From Polyangiaceae bacterium (GTDB lineage Bacteria > Myxococcota > Polyangia > Polyangiales > Polyangiaceae), in NCBI GenBank assembly GCA_025936205.1, contig JAICTU010000229.1, positions 1 to 13,944 on the forward strand: a stretch of DNA of 13,944 nt, given 5' to 3'. Positions 1 to 7,464 of this stretch are shown piece after piece (within the stretch, counting starts at the first letter, position 1; every line of letters begins with the position of its first letter). The position numbers and the translations under genes are program-made. Under the pieces are notes generated by a model, which saw only the letters and a program-made list of their open reading frames with translations, was not told where the DNA came from and made no database searches.

Positions 1-1
1 C

Positions 2-1156
2 TACACCTGTTCGATGCACCCCTCCGTACGTCAGGCGGGGCCCGGCAAGTGTCCGATCTGCGGCATGGACCTGATCCCCGTCACCCGAGCGCAGCAGCAG
101 GAAGGGGTGGTGCTGATCGATGAAGCGCGGCGCCAGTGGATCGGAGTGCGCGTGGGGAGCGTGACGGAGGCTCCTCTGCAGCGCACCCTGCGCGCCGCGG
201 GGCGCGTGGCGTACGACGAGTCCAAGCTCACGGATGTGACGCTCAAGGTGCATGGCTGGATCACGCGGCTGCTCGTGAACCAGACGGGCCAGCGCGTGAA
301 GCGGGGCCAGCCCCTGTTTCAGCTGTACAGTCCGGACCTGTTCAGCGCGCAGCAGGATTTCCTGCTGGCCGTGCGCGGCGGGGGCACGGCTGCTGCGGGC
401 GGTCCGGCATCAGCGCCGTTGCTCGCGCAGAGCGCGCGCCAGCGGCTGCATCTGCTGGGCGTCGGAGAGGCCGAGATCGACGCGCTGGAGCGCCGTGGGG
501 TGCCTTCGGAGAGCATCCCGTTTCCCTCGCCAGCGAGCGGTTTCGTGATCGAGAAGGCGGTGATCGAGGGCGCGGCGGTGGACGCCGGCATGCGCCTGTA
601 TCGGATCGCCTCGCTCGACAGTGTCTGGGTGGAGGCCGAGCTGTACGAGGCGGATCTGGCGCAGGTCCACCTGGGGGAACGAGCCACCGTGAGCCTCGAC
701 TACGTGCCGGGGCGCGTTTACGAGGGCACGGTCTCCCAGATCTATCCATTTGTCGATCCGCTGGCGCGGACCGCTCGCATCCGTGTGGTGCTGGCGAACC
801 CGGCGCTGGAGCTGCGACCGGGCATGTATGCCAGCGTGCATCTGGTTTCCGCTCCGGCGCCGCGCCTCCAGATCCCCGTGTCGGCGGTGGTTTACACGGG
901 GCCGCGGCGCCTGGTGTTCGTGGATCTTGGCGAAGGGCGCTTTCGCCCGCAGGAGATCCGGGTCGGAGCTGAAAGCGACGGCAGGTACGAGGTGCTCGAG
1001 GGGTTGAAGGCCGGCGACCGGGTCGCCACTTCGGGCGTATTTCTGATCGCTGCCGAGGCGCGCATCAGCACGGCTGCCCAATACTGGGAGAAGACGCCGG
1101 AGGAGCCCGCCGCGTCCTCCGGCGCGGAGCCACAACCGGGCGAGGGCCTGAAGTGA
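2..1156 (+). CDS. cusB: CusB-like periplasmic adaptor subunit of Cu/Ag RND efflux pump (5' partial)
   Basis: This is the membrane-fusion (adaptor) protein that links an inner-membrane RND pump to an outer-membrane channel and delivers periplasmic Cu(I)/Ag(I). The frame is open from base 2, and residues before the first ATG (base 14) read YTCS then MHP, so the real start lies off the left edge. The N-terminus (about nt 2-80) is a heavy-metal-binding domain with the PGKCPICGMDLIP motif; the usual YTCPMHP has Ser in place of Pro. The barrel-sandwich/hairpin part follows (GWITRLLVNQTGQRVKRGQP, then LYSPDLFSAQQDFLLA). The beta-barrel and membrane-proximal domains (ELRPGMYASV, IPVSAVVYTG, GLKAGDRVATSGVFLI) come next. 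The C-terminus is low-complexity Glu/Pro/Ala. The stop overlaps the next gene's GTG start (GTGA), so the two are co-translated. The family call is strong; metal specificity rests mainly on the partner pump. Confidence 0.93.
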   Translation, partial: YTCSMHPSVRQAGPGKCPICGMDLIPVTRAQQQEGVVLIDEARRQWIGVRVGSVTEAPLQRTLRAAGRVAYDESKLTDVTLKVHGWITRLLVNQTGQRVKRGQPLFQLYSPDLFSAQQDFLLAVRGGGTAAAGGPASAPLLAQSARQRLHLLGVGEAEIDALERRGVPSESIPFPSPASGFVIEKAVIEGAAVDAGMRLYRIASLDSVWVEAELYEADLAQVHLGERATVSLDYVPGRVYEGTVSQIYPFVDPLARTARIRVVLANPALELRPGMYASVHLVSAPAPRLQIPVSAVVYTGPRRLVFVDLGEGRFRPQEIRVGAESDGRYEVLEGLKAGDRVATSGVFLIAAEARISTAAQYWEKTPEEPAASSGAEPQPGEGLK

Positions 1157-4100
1157 ACGCGCCGCTCTCTCCCGGCGCGAGCGCAAGCGACGGCTGGATC
1201 GCGCGTCTGATCGCGGCCAGTGCCCGGCGCCCATTGCTGACCATCCTGTGCGTCGCCGCGCTGACTGCGTGGGGCTGGGTGTCGCTGAAACGCGCTCCGC
1301 TCGACGCCATCCCCGACCTCTCGGATGTGCAGGTCATCGTTTTCACTGAATGGATGGGGCAGAGCCCGGACCTGGTCGAGGACCAGATCACGTATCCGAT
1401 CTCGGCGGAATTGATCTCGGCGCCACGGGTGCAAGCGGTGCGCGGGCAGTCGATGTTCGGCATGTCGTTCGTGAACGTGATCTTTGAAGACGGCACCGAC
1501 ATCTACTGGGCGCGCAGCCGCGTGCTCGAATACATGAGCTCCGTGCGCGCCCGGCTGCCGCAGGGTGTGAACCCGACTCTCGGACCCGACGCCACCGGCG
1601 TGGGTTGGGTGTTCGAGTACGCGCTGGTCGACAGAAGCGGCAAGCACGACCTGCAACAATTGCGATCACTTCAGGACTGGAACGTGCGCTACGCGCTCGC
1701 CAGCGTGCCGGGAGTGGCCGAGGTCGCCAGCGTGGGCGGATACGTGAAGCAGTACCAGGTCAACGTCGACCCGAACAAGCTGCTCGGCTACGGCATCACG
1801 CTGGACCAGGTGACCCGCGCCGTCCGTGCCTCGAACCAGGAGGTGGGCGGGCGCGTGATCGAGATCGCCGGGCACGAGCAGGTGATCCGCGGACGAGGTT
1901 ACGTTCGGCAGCCCGACGACATCGGCCAGAGCCCGATCCAGGTGCGCGATGGCATCCCCGTGCGCGTGCGCGACGTCGCGCAGGTCAGCCTCGGTCCGGA
2001 CATCCGTCGTGGCGTCAGTGAGTTGAACGGCGAGGGCGAAGCTCCGGGCGGCGTCGTGATCATGCGCTACGGGGAGAATGCCCTGAGTGTCATCGAGCGC
2101 GTGAAGGAACGCCTGGAGGAGGTGAAGAAAGGTCTGCCGCCGGGGGTCGAGGTGGTGACGACCTACGACCGCTCGCAGCTGATCGAGGACGCTGTGGCGA
2201 CCCTGCGCCACACTCTGATCGAAGAGATGCTGGTCGTCAGCCTGGTCATCTTCGTCTTCTTGCTGCATGCGCGCAGCGCGCTGATCCCGATCCTGACCTT
2301 GCCGATCGGCGTGCTGCTCTCCTTCATTCCCATGCTCCAGCAGCAGCTGACGGCCAACATCATGTCCCTGGGAGGCATCGCCGTCGCGATCGGCGCCATG
2401 GTGGATGCGTCGATCATCATCATCGAGAACATCCACAAGAAGCTGGCGGAGTGGGAGGTGGAGGGCCGCCGGACGCCGCGCTCGGACGCGATCATCCAGG
2501 CCATGCAGGAAGTGGGGCCATCGATCTTTTTTTCGCTGCTGGTGATCACGATCTCGTTCCTGCCGGTGTTCACGCTGGAGGCGACCGAGGGCCGCCTGTT
2601 CAAGCCACTCGCCTTCACCAAGACCTACTCCATCGGCTTCGCAGCCATCCTGGCCGTGACGTTGACCCCTGCGCTCGCTGTGCTGCTGATCCGCGGCAAA
2701 GTACACGCGGAGGAGCGCAATCCCATCAACCGCTGGCTCACGGCGGCGTATGCGCCCGTGGTACGCTTCGTGGTCGAGCAACGCTGGAAAGTGCTGACGC
2801 TGGCAGTGCTCGCCATCGTGCTCACCGTGCCGGCATTGGCGCGCTTGAAGAGTGAGTTCATGCCGCCGTTGAACGAGGGAGTGATCCTGTACATGCCGAC
2901 GGCGCCGCCCGGCATGTCCGAGAACGAGGCGGTGGTCCTCTTGCAAGTGATGGATCGGGAGCTGAAGAAGTTTCCGGAGGTGGTGAGCGTCTTCGGCAAG
3001 CAGGGGCGCGTGGAGAGCGCGACCGACCCTGCGCCGCTCGGCATGGCGGAGGTCACGGTCGTGTTGAAGCCGCGCGCCGAGTGGCGCCCGGGCCTGACCT
3101 GGGACGAGCTCCTGAAGCAGATGGACGACAAGCTGCGCTTCCCGGGCATGCCGAACGTGTGGTGGATGCCGATCCAGACGCGCACGGAGATGCTGGCCAC
3201 CGGGGTGCGCAGTCCGCTCGGCGTCGAGGTCTTCGGCGACGATCTCGACGCCATCGAGAGCGCGGCCATCGCCGTCGAGCGAGCGGTGTCACAGATCCCC
3301 GGTACGCGCAGCGCGTTTGCGGAGCGCTCGACGGGAGGCTTCTACATCGACTTCGAGGTGCGGCGGGAAGAAGCTGCGCGCCAGGGCCTGACGGTGGCCG
3401 ACATCAACATGGTCGTGGCCCAGGCGATCGGCGGCGAGAACATCTCCGAGACCGTGGAGGGGCGTCAGCGCTACCCCATTTCCGTGCGCTATGCGCGTGA
3501 GTTTCGCGACGACCCGGAGTCGCTCGGCCGGGTTCTGATCGGCACGCCCGCCGGCGCCCAGGTGCCGCTCTCGCAGGTGGCCAAGATCCGCAGCGTGCTC
3601 GGCCCGCCGATGATCCGTAGCGAAGGAGGCAAGCTCGTCGGCTTCGTCTTCGTCGATACCGATCGACCGATCGCGGATTACGTGGCGGACGCCAAGAAGG
3701 CGGTCGCGAGCGCCGTCACGCTACCCGCCGGTACACGTCTGGCGTGGGTCGGGCAATTCAAGTACTTCGAACGTGCCAAGGAGCGGCTGACCTGGGTGAT
3801 CCCACTCACGCTCGGGATCGTGGTCTTGCTGCTGTACTTCAACACCAAGTCCGTGGCCGAGACAGCGATCGTCATGTTGGCCGTGCCGTTCTCGCTCGTT
3901 GGAGCGATCTGGCTCCTATATCTGCTCCACTACAACATGAGCGTGGCGGTCTGGGTGGGCATCATCGCCTTGGCCGGTCTCGACGCAGAGACGGGCGTGG
4001 TGATGTTGCTCTACCTGACGCTGGCTCACCGGCGGCGGCAGCACGACGGTACGTTGCGCAACTGGGCCGATCTGCGCGAAACGATCGTCGAAGGCGCAGC

Positions 4101-4329
4101 CCAGCGCCTCCGGCCGAAGCTGATGACGGTGGCCACGATGATCATTGGCCTGGTGCCGGTGCTGTGGAGCACGGGCACCGGCGCCGATGTGATGAAGCGC
4201 ATCGCCGCGCCCATGGTCGGCGGGCTCGTCACCTCGTTCGTGCTGGAGCTCATGGTGTATCCAGCGATCTTTGCCCTGTGGAAGGGACGGGAGTTGCCGC
4301 GGGAGCCGGTGGCCGCCGTCGTGCAGTGA
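1153..4329 (+). CDS. cusA: CusA-like heavy-metal RND efflux pump, Cu(I)/Ag(I) subclass
   Basis: This is a full-length (1058 aa) HME-RND proton/metal antiporter of the inner membrane. It expels Cu(I)/Ag(I) from periplasm or cytoplasm through a CusCBA-type tripartite pump. TM1 lies near residues 25-47, followed by DAIPDLSDVQV, GPDATGVGW and SGKHDLQQLRSLQDW, all typical of CusA. TM blocks lie near 345-560 and 885-1040. Three methionines in the periplasmic cleft (M581 in LYMPT, M631 in LGMAEVT, M680 in TEMLATG) match E. coli CusA M573/M623/M672 as I recall them, at a constant offset of 8. Proton-relay candidates are D418 (GAMVDAS), E946 (LDAETGVV) and K989 (RLRPKLM). The GTG start overlaps the adaptor's stop by 4 bp. 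No outer-membrane factor gene follows; it may lie upstream of the window. The family call is very secure, and Cu/Ag over Zn/Co/Ni is well supported by the methionine triad. Confidence 0.96.
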   Translation: MNAPLSPGASASDGWIARLIAASARRPLLTILCVAALTAWGWVSLKRAPLDAIPDLSDVQVIVFTEWMGQSPDLVEDQITYPISAELISAPRVQAVRGQSMFGMSFVNVIFEDGTDIYWARSRVLEYMSSVRARLPQGVNPTLGPDATGVGWVFEYALVDRSGKHDLQQLRSLQDWNVRYALASVPGVAEVASVGGYVKQYQVNVDPNKLLGYGITLDQVTRAVRASNQEVGGRVIEIAGHEQVIRGRGYVRQPDDIGQSPIQVRDGIPVRVRDVAQVSLGPDIRRGVSELNGEGEAPGGVVIMRYGENALSVIERVKERLEEVKKGLPPGVEVVTTYDRSQLIEDAVATLRHTLIEEMLVVSLVIFVFLLHARSALIPILTLPIGVLLSFIPMLQQQLTANIMSLGGIAVAIGAMVDASIIIIENIHKKLAEWEVEGRRTPRSDAIIQAMQEVGPSIFFSLLVITISFLPVFTLEATEGRLFKPLAFTKTYSIGFAAILAVTLTPALAVLLIRGKVHAEERNPINRWLTAAYAPVVRFVVEQRWKVLTLAVLAIVLTVPALARLKSEFMPPLNEGVILYMPTAPPGMSENEAVVLLQVMDRELKKFPEVVSVFGKQGRVESATDPAPLGMAEVTVVLKPRAEWRPGLTWDELLKQMDDKLRFPGMPNVWWMPIQTRTEMLATGVRSPLGVEVFGDDLDAIESAAIAVERAVSQIPGTRSAFAERSTGGFYIDFEVRREEAARQGLTVADINMVVAQAIGGENISETVEGRQRYPISVRYAREFRDDPESLGRVLIGTPAGAQVPLSQVAKIRSVLGPPMIRSEGGKLVGFVFVDTDRPIADYVADAKKAVASAVTLPAGTRLAWVGQFKYFERAKERLTWVIPLTLGIVVLLLYFNTKSVAETAIVMLAVPFSLVGAIWLLYLLHYNMSVAVWVGIIALAGLDAETGVVMLLYLTLAHRRRQHDGTLRNWADLRETIVEGAAQRLRPKLMTVATMIIGLVPVLWSTGTGADVMKRIAAPMVGGLVTSFVLELMVYPAIFALWKGRELPREPVAAVVQ

Positions 4330-4342
4330 GCAGGGGATGGGC

Positions 4343-4381
4343 AGCGGGCTTTGTGCCGCGCAGTGCGGCTCAAAGCCCGCT
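4343..4381. terminator. Long hairpin between convergent genes, likely bidirectional terminator
   Basis: The 17-nt arms at 4343-4359 and 4365-4381 are complementary with one mismatch around a 5-nt loop (GCAGT). The stem starts AGCGGGCTTT. It begins 13 bp after the cusA stop and ends 15 bp before the stop of the convergent gene on the other strand, the position expected for a terminator shared by both. The T-tract after the stem is very short on either strand, so efficiency as a classical intrinsic terminator is uncertain. It could also be one copy of a dispersed intergenic palindrome. Confidence 0.7.
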
Positions 4382-4396
4382 TTCCCGCCCAAGATC

Positions 4397-5155
4397 TCAG
4401 CGTGGTAAGGCTTCGAGCAGCTGCTTTGCTTCGCTCTGGCGGTAGCCGCCGTACGTGCCGTCTGCAAATGGCGCGAGCGCCGCACGAGCGGCGGCGGTGT
4501 CCCCGAGCTTGATCCTGTCGAGAGCGGTGTTGTACCGCGCCTCAGGGACGAATCTACCGCTGGGGTACGCGCGCAAGTAGTCGCCGTATGCGTCGATGGC
4601 GGCGCGCGGAGAGCCTTGCACGTGGAGCTCGTGCGCGCTCCGGAAGGCGCTCAGCTCTGGATCCGCCGGCGGCTCTGCCGGCTCCGCCGCTGGCGCGTGA
4701 GGGGCCGAGGGGGTTGCCTTGCGCGCAGCGGGTCTCGGCGCCGCAGGCCGCGGCGGGGGCACGACCGGAGCCGGCGCTAGCGGCTCGGGCGCGATCGGTT
4801 CGACAGCGGCAGGTGGTGCTGCGACCTGGGGCTGCGCCGCACGGGGCTCCAGCGCATGCGGCGCCGTGTTGCTGCGCGGCGGAGCCGGCTTCGGAGCGGG
4901 CTCTACAAAGGGCAGTACCGTCGCGACTGCTTGCCAGACGCGCGCCCAGTTGCCGGTGCTCTGAGCCCAGGCGCTGCCCACGAGCAGCAGGGTCGCGAAC
5001 GGCGCCCCGAGCAGCCAGCGCACGCGCCGAGGGCGGCGCCGTGCCGCGACGCTGGTCAGGATGCGGGCGCGGGTGAAGCCGGAGCCTTCGCGCTGTCCGT
5101 CGTGCGCGTTGCGCAGGGCCGCAGCAGCGCGCTGGAGCACGTCCGAGTCGTTCAT
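4397..5155 (-). CDS. Probable anti-sigma factor: single-TM protein with Pro-rich linker and TPR-like C-terminus
   Basis: This 252-aa protein is translationally coupled to the ECF sigma gene upstream (ATGA overlap, strong AAGGAGGG ribosome-binding site), the usual place for a cognate anti-sigma factor. Residues 1-46 are a short, probably cytoplasmic segment ending in a basic cluster (ARRRPRRVR). Residues 47-65 are a hydrophobic helix (LLGAPFATLLLVGSAW). Residues 84-165 are a Pro/Ala-rich linker suited to spanning periplasm. Residues 168-252 are helical and TPR-like (SPRAAIDAYGDYLRAYPSGR, then FVPEARYNTALDRIKLGDTA), resembling YbgF/BamD-type repeats. I see no HxxxCxxC zinc anti-sigma motif, so the sigma-binding part is not a standard ZAS domain. 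The anti-sigma role is inferred from gene order and topology. Otherwise it could be a TPR envelope protein that is merely co-expressed. Confidence 0.72.
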   Translation of the reverse strand: MNDSDVLQRAAAALRNAHDGQREGSGFTRARILTSVAARRRPRRVRWLLGAPFATLLLVGSAWAQSTGNWARVWQAVATVLPFVEPAPKPAPPRSNTAPHALEPRAAQPQVAAPPAAVEPIAPEPLAPAPVVPPPRPAAPRPAARKATPSAPHAPAAEPAEPPADPELSAFRSAHELHVQGSPRAAIDAYGDYLRAYPSGRFVPEARYNTALDRIKLGDTAAARAALAPFADGTYGGYRQSEAKQLLEALPR

Positions 5156-5760
5156 CGGAAGCCCTCCTTCTCCAGGGCTGCGCGCAGCTTCTTGCGTGCG
5201 TGAAACAGCCTGGTGCGCAGCGTCGCCTCGGGCGCGCCGACCAGGTCCGCTGCCTCCACCGAGCTGCGCTCTTCCACGTCACACAAGACGAAGGCGACGC
5301 GCTGATGGAGCGGCAACTGATCGAGCCCGCGCTGGATCGCGGCGAGCAGGTGCTGTTCTCCCGCCGCCGCCTCGGGACTGGCGACGCTCGGCCCGGGCTG
5401 CAGGGCGAGCCGCGAGAGGGCCGCGCGCCGGCGACTCGCGCTGCGCACGTGGTGGCGAGCGTGCTGGATCGCGATGCCGATCAGGAAGGAGCGCAGCGAG
5501 CTCTCGCCCCGGAAGCGGCGCACTGCTTTGGGCAAGGCCACGAATACCTCGTGGACCAGATCTTCCGCGGCGGCGCCGTCGCCCAGCAAACGGCCCGCGA
5601 AGGCGCGTACCGCCTGGTGATGCTGATCGTAGGCCTCTCCGAGCGCGCGGCTCTCGCCATGGCGCAAACGCTTCAGGAGATGGGCAGCGGCGAGCTCGGT
5701 CGACGGCGCCAGGGGATCGAAGCTGAGGGCCCGCATGCTGCTGAAGAGGACGGGCATCAT
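5152..5760 (-). CDS. ECF-type RNA polymerase sigma factor (sigma-70 family)
   Basis: This 202-aa alternative sigma factor directs RNA polymerase to a specific promoter set. Region 2 spans about residues 27-108, including AAAEDLVHEVFVALPKAV and RGESSLRSFLIGIAIQHARH. A linker follows, and region 4 spans about 138-196 (LDQLPLHQRVAFVLCDVEE) with a helix-turn-helix near 166-192 (SSVEAADLVGAPEATLRTRL) for -35 recognition. The open frame extends further upstream, to 5877, but that extension runs into the preceding gene. The ATG at 5760 has a GGAGGG Shine-Dalgarno 7 nt away (5768-5773) and is chosen; a second ATG at 5757 directly follows it. The gene starts 28 bp after the surface-repeat protein gene and overlaps the presumed anti-sigma gene by 4 bp. 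ECF identity is strong. Target promoters are unknown, and I found no convincing matching promoter in this window. Confidence 0.93.
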   Translation of the reverse strand: MMPVLFSSMRALSFDPLAPSTELAAAHLLKRLRHGESRALGEAYDQHHQAVRAFAGRLLGDGAAAEDLVHEVFVALPKAVRRFRGESSLRSFLIGIAIQHARHHVRSASRRRAALSRLALQPGPSVASPEAAAGEQHLLAAIQRGLDQLPLHQRVAFVLCDVEERSSVEAADLVGAPEATLRTRLFHARKKLRAALEKEGFR

Positions 5761-5767
5761 GACGCGA

Positions 5768-5773
5768 CCCTCC
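5768..5773 (-). promoter_or_regulatory. Ribosome-binding site that fixes the sigma factor start
   Basis: On the minus strand this reads GGAGGG, 7 nt before the ATG at 5760. It lies in the 28-bp gap after the preceding gene's stop (5789). It argues for the 202-aa sigma protein over a 241-aa form that would overlap the upstream gene. Confidence 0.75.
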
Positions 5774-5788
5774 GAGGCTGCCAAGCGA

Positions 5789-7369
5789 TCAGAGCATCTC
5801 CATGCCGATGCTGAACTCGGGCTGGATCGCGCCGCCCCGTGGGCCACCTTGCGGGAAATGTTGCCGGATCCCGCCACCCGCGAAGGCGGCGAAGCGCCGC
5901 ACGATCCGGTAGCCGGCCAGCAACCGGTAGCGCAGGTTGAGCGTGTCCTCGTTGATGACGTATTGCCAGCCTTGCGAGCGCTGGCTCTGATTCACGTCGA
6001 GATCCACGAATGCGCGCTCGAAGGGCAAGCGCAATCCGAGGCTCGTGCCGAGGGCGTAGCGCATGTGCGAGGGCTCGCTGCTCACCAGGGCCGCGCTGCC
6101 GGGATCGAAGGCAAACGTGGGCATCATGTAGAGCGCACCCGCGTGAAAGCGCACGCCCAGGTTGAACGGTTGGGTCGAGTCGAACCAGGTGACGATGCGC
6201 AGCCCGCCTTCTCGATTGTACGGAATGACCCCCAGCGATTGCCCCTTCACGCTGTCGGCGATGTTCACCACGCCGATCTGTGTGCCCGTCACGGCGCCCG
6301 CGATATTCAGCACACCGATCTGCGCGCCTTGCACGTCGCCGCCCACGTTCAGCACGCTGATCTGCATGCCCTGCACGTCCCCCCCGGCGATCGCGGCAGC
6401 TCCCGCCGCTTGCACGCCCTGCACGGAGCCGTGGCTCACGCTGGCGAGGCCGGCGAGCTGCACGCCCGTGACGGAAGCCGCGTAGTCGAGGAAACCGCTG
6501 GCCTGGGCGCCGTAGAGGTCACCTGTGGCGATGCTCGTGAAGCCCCCCAGCTCCCCGCCCGCCATCGCACCCGCATGCAACGTCGCGACCCCGGTGACGC
6601 TGATGCCGTCGAAGCGACCCGAGCTCAGGCCAAAGGCGCCGGCCAGGCGCGCGCCCGCACCGGGGCCGCCGTGCCAGTAACCGAGGCCGCCCACCTGCAC
6701 GCCATACGCACGGCCGTCGACGCGCGACAGCCCGAGGTCGAGCGCTGCCCCGGAGAGCGCGCCGATGCGGCTGTAGAACAGGCCGAGCTCGAAGGCGAAG
6801 CGGCGCTTCTCCGTGTCAGCGCGCAACGTCAGTGGATAGGCCAGCGACAGATTCAAGCTGTCCAGGGGCAGCACCGGTGGCTCGTCGCGCCGCGGACTCT
6901 CCGCAGCGGGCAGGAGAGGCGGCATGCTCGCGCCGGCGCTCGCTGGCGGCTGCCGCGCGAGGTCCGCGAGCAAGGCGCCTGCTTCGTCCCGCGCCAGGTT
7001 ACCCACCAGCAGCGCGCTGGCCTCGGGAACCTCGTCCGCTCGCGCCGGTGCGGCCACGCTGCGGGCGAGCTCCAGCCCGGAGGGGCTCCGATAGCGCACG
7101 GAGAGGTCCCCGCCTTCCGCGACGGAGATCGCGACCCTTACGGGTTCAGCTCCGGCCGGTACCCGCGCTCGCGCGAGCTCCCGGCCTACCGCGCTGCGCA
7201 GCGCGCCTTCGTCGACGCTGAGCCCTTTCGCCTCGAACCTCAGGCTCCAGGGCGGCGCGACGGGCTCCGCGCCGGACGGCTGCGCCGCCTCGGGTGAATC
7301 CGCGGCGGCGGCCTGTGCCGCAGGCGCGAGGCTGAGCAACGTGGCCAGTACAATCGGAGCCGTCCTCAT
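5789..7369 (-). CDS. Exported outer-membrane protein with 14-16-residue Gly/Gln surface repeats (LA_2272-like)
   Basis: This 526-aa exported protein has a signal peptide at residues 1-22 (MRTAPIVLATLLSLAPAAQA). A longer frame reaches 7633, but it overlaps the upstream gene and lacks a signal; the ATG at 7369 has an AGGTG sequence just before it. Residues 41-145 form an unrecognised alpha/beta-like domain, followed by a Pro-rich spacer (140-168). Residues 215-385 hold degenerate repeats of the type GDVQGAQIGVLNIA, most regular at 297-384. Residues 390-526 alternate polar and hydrophobic residues like beta-strands of a barrel (NLGVRFHAGALYMMP, LRYRLLAGYRIV). The repeats resemble those of Leptospira LA_2272-type surface proteins and similar myxobacterial proteins (from memory). 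The gene is first in a unit with a sigma factor and probable anti-sigma factor. The likely location is the outer membrane or cell surface; the molecular role is unknown. Confidence 0.8.
   Translation of the reverse strand: MRTAPIVLATLLSLAPAAQAAAADSPEAAQPSGAEPVAPPWSLRFEAKGLSVDEGALRSAVGRELARARVPAGAEPVRVAISVAEGGDLSVRYRSPSGLELARSVAAPARADEVPEASALLVGNLARDEAGALLADLARQPPASAGASMPPLLPAAESPRRDEPPVLPLDSLNLSLAYPLTLRADTEKRRFAFELGLFYSRIGALSGAALDLGLSRVDGRAYGVQVGGLGYWHGGPGAGARLAGAFGLSSGRFDGISVTGVATLHAGAMAGGELGGFTSIATGDLYGAQASGFLDYAASVTGVQLAGLASVSHGSVQGVQAAGAAAIAGGDVQGMQISVLNVGGDVQGAQIGVLNIAGAVTGTQIGVVNIADSVKGQSLGVIPYNREGGLRIVTWFDSTQPFNLGVRFHAGALYMMPTFAFDPGSAALVSSEPSHMRYALGTSLGLRLPFERAFVDLDVNQSQRSQGWQYVINEDTLNLRYRLLAGYRIVRRFAAFAGGGIRQHFPQGGPRGGAIQPEFSIGMEML
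6218..6481 (-). repeat. Protein-coding tandem repeat, period 14 then 16 residues
   Basis: This encodes residues 297-384 of the surface-repeat protein. The V-x-G-x-Q core recurs with its V at residues 300, 316, 332, 346, 360 and 374: two 16-residue steps, then three 14-residue steps. The cleanest units are GGDVQGMQISVLNV, GGDVQGAQIGVLNI and AGAVTGTQIGVVNI. Weaker copies lie upstream (AYGVQ at 221-225, LYGAQ at 285-289). The short hydrophobic repeat is compatible with a beta-solenoid or stacked beta-strand fold; that is inference. Confidence 0.8.
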
Positions 7370-7444
7370 GTTCACCTGCTTCCGTGCCCGGAGGGAGGCG
7401 AAGTGTTCAATGGCGACTGCGATTTTTTCCGGGGCCCGCTTGGG

Positions 7445-7460
7445 GAGCGCCCAGGCGCTC
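7445..7460 (-). terminator. Short GC hairpin just after the oxoamine-synthase gene
   Basis: The arms GAGCGC and GCGCTC (6 bp, extendable to 7) flank a CTGG loop on the minus strand, starting 4 nt after the stop codon at 7465. No U-tract follows; an A-run lies further down. It may weaken read-through into the next operon or stabilise the mRNA end. It is a weak terminator candidate. Confidence 0.3.
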
Positions 7461-7464
7461 GAAA

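Noticed and set aside
1666..2946. 426-codon open frame on - strand
   Set aside because: It is entirely antisense to conserved cusA; His/Asp/Gln-rich with no recognisable domain.
5735..7297. 520-codon open frame on + strand opposite the surface-repeat gene
   Set aside because: Its His/Ala/Arg-rich repeats mirror the opposite gene's codons; no domain, and the minus-strand protein has a signal peptide, repeats and operon context.
7370..7464. Possible ECF-type promoter (TGAAC element) before the surface-repeat gene
   Set aside because: No matching -10 element at a 15-18 bp spacing, so autoregulation by the sigma factor cannot be supported from sequence.
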